Assembly: GCA_027435495.1 (NCBI GenBank)
Contig: DAHZZC010000760.1
Location: 1-5,327 of the forward strand
Reading direction: 5' to 3'
DNA from: Planctomycetales bacterium
GTDB taxonomy: Bacteria > Planctomycetota > Planctomycetia > Isosphaerales > Isosphaeraceae
DNA length: 5,327 nt
A model generated the notes under the pieces. It was not told where the DNA came from and searched no databases. It was given only the letters and a program-made list of their open reading frames with translations. This document shows, piece after piece, positions 1 through 4,656 of the stretch. The translations under genes and the position numbers were made by a program. Numbering within the stretch: position 1 is the stretch's first letter; every line of letters starts with the position of its first letter.

Positions 1-317
1 CCTTGGAGCAGGTGCATAGCCACGTCAAACACCCGAGGACCGCGATCCTGATGGCGCACGCCCGGGGGGTGATCGTCTTGGCCTCCGCCGAGCGTAAGGT
101 CGCCCTGTTCGGCTACGCAGCGGCGCGGATCAAGAAGACGCTGACCGGCAGCGGCAAGGCCCCCAAGGAACAGATGCAGCACGCGATCCAGACCGAGCTG
201 GGATTGGACCGCCTCCCCGAGCCCCACGACGTCGCCGACGCCTGCGCCATCGCGCTCTGCCATTATCACATCGACCGCAACCGACGATTTCTCCGCGAAC
301 AGGACCGACGCCCCTGA
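1..317 (+). CDS. ruvC: Crossover junction endodeoxyribonuclease RuvC, C-terminal part (5' truncated by window edge)
   Basis: RuvC cuts Holliday junctions symmetrically in the RuvABC resolvasome during recombinational repair in the cytoplasm. The reading frame is open from the left edge (first whole codon at 3) to TGA at 315-317, giving 104 visible residues. Visible residues 2-4 (EQV) match the EQV segment holding the second catalytic acid (Glu66 in E. coli). They are followed by the family block AHARGV (19-24), the IKKTLTGSGKAPKEQMQH block (43-60) and DVADACAIALCHYH (76-89), whose Asp76 and Asp79 correspond to E. coli Asp138 and Asp141. About 60-65 N-terminal residues with the first catalytic Asp lie outside the window. 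The gene ends in an Arg-rich tail as is usual. The next gene starts 106 bp downstream on the same strand; neither ruvA nor ruvB is visible. Identification is firm; the start cannot be seen. Confidence 0.93.
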   Translation, partial: LEQVHSHVKHPRTAILMAHARGVIVLASAERKVALFGYAAARIKKTLTGSGKAPKEQMQHAIQTELGLDRLPEPHDVADACAIALCHYHIDRNRRFLREQDRRP

Positions 318-326
318 TTCTGGGGC
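310..326 (+). other. Short GC stem-loop around the ruvC stop codon
   Basis: GCCCC (310-314) and GGGGC (322-326) are perfect complements with a 7-nt loop that contains the TGA stop of ruvC. No T-tract follows, so it does not have the form of a Rho-independent terminator. It may be a chance pairing in GC-rich DNA. Confidence 0.25.
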
Positions 327-412
327 TGGGCGGCTCGGGAAAACTGGGGAGATGGAGGCGGATCCCGGCCGCCCGCGTCGTAGGGTATGGCTGAGCGACG
401 CCACGACCGCCT

Positions 413-418
413 GGAGAG
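413..418 (+). promoter_or_regulatory. Ribosome binding site deciding the start of the repeat protein
   Basis: GGAGAG at 413-418 sits 5 nt before ATG 424. The alternative in-frame ATG at 352 has GGGGAG directly abutting it with no spacer, which is a poor arrangement. This favours 424. The 24 residues lost by that choice are low-complexity and Arg-rich and do not resemble a signal peptide. Confidence 0.55.
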
Positions 419-423
419 TCCCC

Positions 424-3400
424 ATGCCGCCCCGCGCGCGCCCGCGAACGGAGACGCCGTCCCCAGCCCGGCGATCTTACCGCCCCTGCATCGAGCCGCT
501 GGAAGTCCGACGGACCCTCTCGGCATCGCAACTGGTCGTGACCTCGCCGCCGCCGTCGACCCTGACCGCCGGGACCTCGTTCGCGATGAGCATCTCGGCC
601 GAGGATGCGTCTGGGAACGTGGATACGAGCTTCACCGGGAATGTCACGGTGAGCGGTCTGAGCAACCCTGGCGGGGCGGTTACCGTGGCCGCGGTTGCTG
701 GCGTGGCCGATTTTTCCAGGCTCCAGCTCGATACGGCTGCGAACACGGTACTGTCCGTGGCGACGACCTCGACCGGCGTCAGCGGCACCCAGTCGCCTCC
801 GATCGCTGTTAACGCCGCGACCGCCACCCACCTGATCGTTGTCTCGCCGCCGCCGGCGACGGTGACCGCGGGCGCCACATTTGGAATGGTGCTGGCGGAG
901 GCCGACCCGTTCGGCAACGTCTTCCCCGGGACGACCGGGACGGTGACGGTCGCGCTCTCGGGCGGCGGATCGCTCTCGGGACAGGTTAACGTTCCCTTCA
1001 GCAACGGCCTGGCGCCGATCACCGCGCTCTCGCTCGACACGTCCGGGACGGGTTATCAGATCGTCGCCCTGAGCGCCGGTTTGTCGCCGACGGGTGGGAT
1101 TCCGCTCACGGTGCAGCCGGCCTCGGCGTCGCAGATGATCGTGACGTCGTCTCCTCCTGCTTCCGTGGTGGCCGGCCAGACGTTTGGACTCTCCGTCGCG
1201 ATCGAGGACCAGTACGGCAATCGCGTGGCTGGGTACAGCGGCAATCTCGCGGTCGCCGCGAGCAGTCCCCAGGCCGAGGGAACGCTTGGCGGCCCGCTGA
1301 CGGCCTCGGTCTCCGGAGGCGTTGGAACGTTCTCTGGACTGAGCCTCGTCAATGCCGGGACCGACTTCACGCTTCAGGTCTCGGCGAGCGGGCTGACCTC
1401 GTTAACGACAGCTCCCCTCACGGTGACCGCCGGGACGGTCGCGAAGCTCGTCGTCACGACGCCGCCGCCCGGCGATGTCACGGCCGGCACCGGGTTCGGC
1501 CTGGTCGTCGCGGCCGAGGACCCGTATGGCAACGTGAACGCCTCGTTTCCAGGGACCGTGACGGTGGCCCTCACCACCAATCCCGGCCGAACCGCGCTGG
1601 GAGGATCGGCGACTGAGCCGTTCAATGCGGGCCTCGCGACGTTCACCGGACTGACGATGGATATCGCCGCCGACGGCTACGCAATGCAGGCGGCCAGCTC
1701 GAGCACCGACACGCCGACGTCGATGGCGACCGGTTCGTTCCCCGTGGACGTGAAGGCCGGCGCTGCGACACAGCTCGTGGCGCTCTCGCCGCCGCCATCG
1801 TCCGTGATCGCGGGCGCGGCCTTCGAGCTGGTGCTGGCGGCCGAGGACCCTTATGGCAACATCGATCCGACCTACACCGGCAGCGCCACTCTGGCCCTGT
1901 CGAGCAACCCGGGCGGCGGAACGTTCGGCGGCTCGACGATCCAGGGATTCTCGAACGGACTGGCGACGTTTGCCGGGCTAACGGTGAGTCAGCCCGGTAC
2001 CGGGTACACACTCCAGGCGAGCAGCGTTGGTCTTTCGCCGTCGGCCTCGCTTGGGCTTCTGACCTTCAGCGTGACGCCGGCCCCGGCGGCCTCGCAACTG
2101 GTCATCATCACGCCACCACCGGGGCGGATCGTCGCGGGGACGACGTTCGGGTTCTCAGTGGCCGCCGAAGATGCGAAGGGGAATGTCGATACGGCGTTCA
2201 ATGGTGGAGTGGTCATCGGCCTGTCGAGCAACCCGACCGGAGGGGTCCTCGGCGGGGCAACGAGCGCCCAGCTTACCAACGGCGTCGCCAGCTTCAGCAG
2301 CCTGACACTCGACCAGGCCGGGACCGGCTACACGATCCAGGCGGCGAGCGGTGGGCTGGCACCCTCGAACACACCGGCGTTCGTCGTGACGGCCGCCTCG
2401 GCCTCGCAGCTCGTGGTGACGACCCAGCCTCCGGCCGCCGTCGACGCCGGCGCCCCGTTCAACGTCAACGTCTCGGTTGAGGACCAGTACGGCAACACGG
2501 TCGTCGGCTACGCCGGCAACCTCGCGATCGCGCCCACCAACTCGGGGACCGAGGGTTCGCTCGGCGGTCCGCTCACCGCGCCGGTGATCGGTGGCGTGGC
2601 CTCGTTCGGAGGGCTGAGCGTTCCGAACGCAGGATCGCCGTTCACGCTCCAGGTGACCGGCTCCGGCCTGCCTCCAGTGACGACCAGCCCATTCAGCGTC
2701 GCCGCCGCGGGGACCGTCATCACAACGCCCACCCCGACTCCGACCCCTTCGCCAACCTCGACGACCCCCACGCCCTCGCCCACGACAACGACAACAGCGC
2801 CCTCGGGAGGCAGCTCCACAACACCGGTCGCGACGCCCTACCTTGCGATCTCAGCGCAGCCGACGATCGCCGAGTCTGGCCGTTATTTCGATCTCACCAT
2901 CGAGGTCGATACGGCCCAGGGCGCCCCCGATTTGTCGTATGCCGCTCTGGTCACGCTGGCAATGGCGGGCGGGCCTCCGGGCGCAATGCTCGGCGGGACT
3001 CTGACGATGCCGGTGCAGCAGGGCCTGGCCACCTTCTACGGTCTCATCCTGGAAACCGCTGGGGCTGGCTACACAATCCGGGCGAGCGCCCCGGGTTTTG
3101 CTCCGGCGGCCACGGCGCCGATCACGGTCTTCGATCCGCCCGCAGCGCTGGCCTTCGTTGGTCCGCCGCCCACCATCGGGTCGGGCCGCTCGTTCGGTCT
3201 CACGGTTGATGTGCTGAACGCGTCCGGGAGTCCAGCCAGCACGTACAACGGGCCGGTGACCATCACGTTGATCGGGCATCGGGGGCGAGCGACTTCGCGA
3301 GAGGTCCGCACCCTCACGGCCGTCAACGGTCTCGTCAGCTTCACCGGGCTTGTCCCGCGGTCCATTTCCAGAGGCTCGACCCTCATACTCCAGGTCTCCG

Positions 3401-3495
3401 CCGATGGCCTCAATAGTGCCACCATCGACCTCTCGACCGCGATCTTGCACCATCCCGCCCGGAAAATCCCTCGCCGCGAGATACGCCATCGCTGA
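424..3495 (+). CDS. Large Ig-like/beta-sandwich repeat protein with planctomycete LEP-LE-R N-terminal motif (probably surface or secreted)
   Basis: This encodes 1023 residues from ATG 424 (1047 if ATG 352 were used) to TGA 3493-3495. Residues 1-33 are Arg/Pro-rich and end in IEPLEVRRTLSA (23-34), close to the LEPLE-x-R-x-LLSA motif found at the N-terminus of large planctomycete extracellular proteins. Nine tandem repeats of 100-109 residues follow, starting near 34, 134, 235, 339, 448, 556, 660, 804 and 906. Each opens with a short hydrophobic strand and a Pro cluster (ASQLVV-T-PPP type), then T/VAG-T-FG, an ED-x-YGN turn, a TVTVAL-type strand, LGG, NGLATFSGL and GTGYTLQA. This alternating pattern suggests Ig-like or invasin-like beta-sandwiches. 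A Thr/Ser/Pro linker occupies about 766-803, and the last 17 residues form a basic tail. No classical signal peptide, membrane anchor, dockerin or catalytic motif is visible. A stalk, adhesin or cell-surface scaffold role is inference; the precise function is unknown. It could be co-transcribed with ruvC since no clear promoter is seen in the gap. Confidence 0.88.
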   Translation: MPPRARPRTETPSPARRSYRPCIEPLEVRRTLSASQLVVTSPPPSTLTAGTSFAMSISAEDASGNVDTSFTGNVTVSGLSNPGGAVTVAAVAGVADFSRLQLDTAANTVLSVATTSTGVSGTQSPPIAVNAATATHLIVVSPPPATVTAGATFGMVLAEADPFGNVFPGTTGTVTVALSGGGSLSGQVNVPFSNGLAPITALSLDTSGTGYQIVALSAGLSPTGGIPLTVQPASASQMIVTSSPPASVVAGQTFGLSVAIEDQYGNRVAGYSGNLAVAASSPQAEGTLGGPLTASVSGGVGTFSGLSLVNAGTDFTLQVSASGLTSLTTAPLTVTAGTVAKLVVTTPPPGDVTAGTGFGLVVAAEDPYGNVNASFPGTVTVALTTNPGRTALGGSATEPFNAGLATFTGLTMDIAADGYAMQAASSSTDTPTSMATGSFPVDVKAGAATQLVALSPPPSSVIAGAAFELVLAAEDPYGNIDPTYTGSATLALSSNPGGGTFGGSTIQGFSNGLATFAGLTVSQPGTGYTLQASSVGLSPSASLGLLTFSVTPAPAASQLVIITPPPGRIVAGTTFGFSVAAEDAKGNVDTAFNGGVVIGLSSNPTGGVLGGATSAQLTNGVASFSSLTLDQAGTGYTIQAASGGLAPSNTPAFVVTAASASQLVVTTQPPAAVDAGAPFNVNVSVEDQYGNTVVGYAGNLAIAPTNSGTEGSLGGPLTAPVIGGVASFGGLSVPNAGSPFTLQVTGSGLPPVTTSPFSVAAAGTVITTPTPTPTPSPTSTTPTPSPTTTTTAPSGGSSTTPVATPYLAISAQPTIAESGRYFDLTIEVDTAQGAPDLSYAALVTLAMAGGPPGAMLGGTLTMPVQQGLATFYGLILETAGAGYTIRASAPGFAPAATAPITVFDPPAALAFVGPPPTIGSGRSFGLTVDVLNASGSPASTYNGPVTITLIGHRGRATSREVRTLTAVNGLVSFTGLVPRSISRGSTLILQVSADGLNSATIDLSTAILHHPARKIPRREIRHR
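469..522 (+). other. LEP-LE-R-x-LSA N-terminal motif
   Basis: Codons for residues 16-33 of the repeat protein read RRSYRPCIEPLEVRRTLS. The arrangement of basic residues, a P-x-IEPLE core, R-R and LSA matches the recurrent N-terminal motif of planctomycete giant proteins (compare the LEPR-XLL-type domain). Here the first beta repeat begins directly after it. Its role, presumably in targeting or processing, is not established. Confidence 0.6.
523..3441 (+). repeat. Nine protein-level tandem repeats (about 300-327 bp each; 7 + linker + 2)
   Basis: Repeat units start at about 523, 823, 1126, 1438, 1765, 2089, 2401, 2833 and 3139; the last ends near 3441. The defining turn is (E/A)D-x-x-GN: EDASGN, ADPFGN, EDQYGN, EDPYGN, EDPYGN, EDAKGN and EDQYGN in units 1-7. 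Units 8 and 9 have lost it (DTAQGA, LNASGS) but keep the later GLATFYGL/GLVSFTGL strand. Units 3 and 7 share extra features (EDQYGN, GNLA, LGGPLTA, NAG, FTLQV) and are closer to each other than to their neighbours. The DNA is diverged, so these are old duplications rather than fresh copies. Confidence 0.85.
2719..2832 (+). other. Thr/Ser/Pro-rich linker within the repeat protein
   Basis: Residues about 766-803 consist almost wholly of Thr, Pro and Ser (TPTPTPSPTS-type), with a short GGSS patch. Such segments are usually extended and flexible and are often O-glycosylated in exported proteins. It separates seven canonical repeats from two divergent ones. Confidence 0.8.
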
Positions 3496-3532
3496 TGAGA
3501 CTCCACGAGACTCCACGAGACTTTTTCATCAG
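3492..3532 (+). other. Stem-loop with 10-bp tandem repeat at the end of the repeat protein gene
   Basis: CTGATGA (3492-3498), which contains the TGA stop, pairs perfectly with TCATCAG (3526-3532); a G-T and an A-T pair can extend the stem to nine. The loop holds two exact copies of CTCCACGAGA (3501-3510, 3511-3520), followed by a TTTTT run (3522-3526) that lies in the loop and stem edge rather than after the stem. It may act as a weak terminator or an mRNA 3'-end structure, but it is not a canonical terminator. Confidence 0.4.
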
Positions 3533-3784
3533 GCAACCGGGCCTGCTTTCCTCCCCAGACCCCTGCTTTCGTATCCCATCCCAGACTTCGCCCAATCAAT
3601 ATTGTCTATCAATTTCATGAAGAAACTACAATTGATCGATGGATGATCGAAGATTGGCACGAACGAGCCCGTTGCCCGGAACGCCACAATCCGGCGGGGA
3701 ATCGCCTGGCGCTCCATTACGCGGGCCATCGGATGGCGAGAGCGTCGGGCTTTCCCGTCTGGTTGTGGCATCCCGGGCAGTGAT
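3496..3784. other. Intergenic region between two converging genes
   Basis: This non-coding stretch of 289 bp lies between the ends of the repeat protein (+) and the Uma2 gene (-). It contains the stem-loop at its left edge, CCTGCTTTC twice at a 20-bp interval (3542-3550, 3562-3570) and an AT-rich island at about 3591-3650. From about 3660 to 3784 it is ordinary GC-rich sequence; a CGGG-CTTT-CCCG mini-hairpin at 3746-3757 is the only structure I see. Short open frames here have no ribosome binding site and no recognisable product. Confidence 0.6.
3602..3632 (+). promoter_or_regulatory. Weak promoter-like pair in an AT-rich island
   Basis: TACAAT (3627-3632) matches five of six bases of the sigma70 -10 box. 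TTGTCT (3602-3607) is a four-of-six -35 match, but the 19-bp spacing is long. Forty of the 60 bases at 3591-3650 are A/T, unlike the surroundings. It points into the 3' end of the minus-strand Uma2 gene, so any transcript would be antisense. Low confidence. Confidence 0.2.
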
Positions 3785-4390
3785 TCAGGGAAGGAGGTCG
3801 GAGACGGCGATCCAGGCGGCCTCAATCCCGTCGACGACGACGGGAACATCCTGGCCGCGGGTGAGAACCTGGCGCGACCGGTATCCCTCGCGCCTCGGCT
3901 CGGAGAAGAGGTCAAGCCGCCCCTCGGCCAGGTCGACGATCCAGCAGACCGGGATGCCGGCCGCGGAGTAGACGCGAGCCAGCTCGGCCCGGTCGTCGGC
4001 ATGGGCACCGGCGATCTCAACCACCATCGCGGTCTCGACGGCCGTCGGCTCGCGACCCTCGTCCTCATCGACGATCCCTCGAACCACCGCCAGATCGGGT
4101 TCGGGACGGCTCCAATCCGAGACCCGGATCGGCGACCCCTTGACGACGTGCCACCCCGGCGGAATCATCCGCCAGAGCACCCGCAGCCCCTTGTTCGTCG
4201 CAACGATCTCCGCCCGTATCCGCCGCGGCCGGACAACCAGAAGACCCTCGATCAGCGAGATTCGCTCGCCATCCGCGATCGTCCCTTCCTCAAGCATCCG
4301 CGCGTACTGCGCGACCGTGAGCCGGTAGAGTGACCGCGACAAATACGGGCCAGGTGCCTGCGTCGGGCGGATCGGAACGGCCGGGGCCAT
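3785..4390 (-). CDS. Uma2-family (DUF820) PD-(D/E)XK-like protein, active site probably degenerate
   Basis: This encodes 201 residues from ATG (4388-4390, minus strand) to TGA (3785-3787). GGGAG lies 8 nt upstream of this ATG; a longer frame from GTG at 4441 has a poor upstream site. Uma2 proteins have a restriction-endonuclease-like fold and are abundant in planctomycetes and cyanobacteria; their biological role is largely unknown. The fold markers are clear: YRLTVAQYARMLEEG (22-36), SLIEGLLVV (45-53), PPGWHV (77-82), RPEPDLAVVRG (95-105, acidic Asp99), VVEIA (123-127, acidic Glu125) and AGIPVCWIVDL (144-154). However, the usual Ser-Ser/Thr after VVEVAD is AGAH here, the Lys that normally follows the D-R dipeptide three positions on is Leu137, and the usual K-x-PPH stretch after the first Glu-Gly is RPRRIRAE. 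Family membership is strong; nuclease activity is doubtful. It is transcribed divergently from the transporter gene. Confidence 0.87.
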   Translation of the reverse strand: MAPAVPIRPTQAPGPYLSRSLYRLTVAQYARMLEEGTIADGERISLIEGLLVVRPRRIRAEIVATNKGLRVLWRMIPPGWHVVKGSPIRVSDWSRPEPDLAVVRGIVDEDEGREPTAVETAMVVEIAGAHADDRAELARVYSAAGIPVCWIVDLAEGRLDLFSEPRREGYRSRQVLTRGQDVPVVVDGIEAAWIAVSDLLP

Positions 4391-4398
4391 GAGTCTCG

Positions 4399-4403
4399 CT
4401 CCC
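4399..4403 (-). promoter_or_regulatory. Ribosome binding site of the Uma2 gene
   Basis: GGGAG on the minus strand ends 8 nt before ATG 4390. It supports this start over the upstream in-frame GTG at 4441, whose preceding bases (AACGGA) are a weak match. Confidence 0.5.
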
Positions 4404-4477
4404 GTCACTTGACGGCCTCCTCTCCATCCTGGTGATGCCACTCCGTTCGATCCGACCCCCGCGTTCGGACAACCCCG

Positions 4478-4495
4478 ATTCCGCAGGCCCGGAAT
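4478..4495. repeat. Inverted repeat in the Uma2 leader
   Basis: ATTCCG (4478-4483) and CGGAAT (4490-4495) are perfect inverted copies separated by 6 bp. They lie about 12-30 nt downstream of the predicted Uma2 transcription start, a position that suits an operator or a leader hairpin. There is no experimental or family evidence for either. Confidence 0.4.
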
Positions 4496-4513
4496 GAATC
4501 TGTACGGATGTTT

Positions 4514-4542
4514 AGTTTATCTGATTGCGACCCGCCTGTCAA
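4514..4542 (-). promoter_or_regulatory. Sigma70-like promoter for the Uma2 gene
   Basis: On the minus strand a perfect -35 box TTGACA (4537-4542) is followed, after exactly 17 bp, by TAAACT (4514-4519), which matches four of six -10 bases including the important first two and the last. The start of transcription would fall near 4507, giving a leader of about 115 nt before ATG 4390. It lies in the only AT-rich patch of the divergent region. This is the best promoter candidate in the window. Confidence 0.6.
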
Positions 4543-4583
4543 GGAATGGGAGGAGCCTTGGCGCGGGCGATCGGCGGGGCGAA

Positions 4584-4613
4584 GATGGTTGTCGGACGCT
4601 TGTCGGATGGTTG
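4584..4613. repeat. Direct repeats at 11- and 22-bp spacing upstream of the transporter gene
   Basis: TTGTCGGA occurs at 4589-4596 and 4600-4607, exactly 11 bp apart. GATGGTTG occurs at 4584-4591 and 4606-4613, 22 bp apart, so both pairs are in register with about one or two helical turns. The block ends 43 bp before the ATG at 4657. It could be a regulator binding site or part of the 5' leader; no known operator consensus is recognised. Confidence 0.35.
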
Positions 4614-4647
4614 GACCGAGTGGGGTGGGTTCTGGTGGAAGCGGAGC

Positions 4648-4652
4648 GGAGG
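4648..4652 (+). promoter_or_regulatory. Ribosome binding site of the substrate-binding protein gene
   Basis: GGAGG at 4648-4652 is 4 nt before ATG 4657 and 7 nt before the adjacent ATG 4660. Spacing slightly favours the second ATG. An in-frame ATG at 4585 is unlikely because it would bury the signal peptide behind 24 Gly/Trp-rich residues. Confidence 0.65.
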
Positions 4653-4656
4653 CGGA

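Larger units (their letters stand above)
4391..4656. other. Divergent intergenic region between the Uma2 gene and the substrate-binding protein gene
   Basis: This 266-bp region carries the leader and promoter of the Uma2 gene on the left and centre, an AT-rich core (25 of 40 bases A/T at 4491-4530), and a G-rich right part with direct repeats before the transporter gene. No clear sigma70-type promoter was found for the plus-strand gene; TTGGAC near 4611 has no partner -10 box. Confidence 0.6.

Noticed and set aside
469..486. Possible twin-arginine signal (RRSYRP) in the repeat protein
   Set aside because: No hydrophobic segment follows the arginine pair; the sequence goes directly into the IEPLE motif and the first beta repeat.
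130..831. Long minus-strand open frame (233 codons) across ruvC and the repeat gene start
   Set aside because: It is Arg/Gly-rich low-complexity translation antisense to two well-supported genes, as expected from GC-rich third positions; no domain is recognisable.
477..2819. Series of minus-strand open frames opposite the repeat gene
   Set aside because: They mirror the repeat pattern of the plus-strand gene (recurring Pro/Gly/Thr strings) and have no independent start signals.
523..3441. CRISPR-like or satellite DNA repeats
   Set aside because: The periodicity is about 300 bp, in frame and at the protein level, with diverged DNA; there are no short identical repeats with spacers.
2851..3599. 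Two overlapping minus-strand frames (221 and 176 codons) opposite the 3' end of the repeat gene
   Set aside because: They overlap each other in different frames, are composition-driven, and the plus-strand repeat signal explains the region.
3529..4068. Minus-strand frame overlapping the Uma2 gene and its downstream intergenic region
   Set aside because: It is out of frame with the clear Uma2 coding sequence and rich in Ser/Arg/Pro. A 29-codon ATG-started end segment (from 3618) lacks a ribosome binding site.
3639..4333. Plus-strand frames antisense to the Uma2 gene
   Set aside because: They are Arg/Pro-rich shadows with no domain resemblance; Uma2 motifs on the minus strand account for the region.
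4618..4655. G-rich run before the transporter gene as a G-quadruplex
   Set aside because: Most runs are only two G long and irregularly spaced; in GC-rich DNA this is not distinctive.
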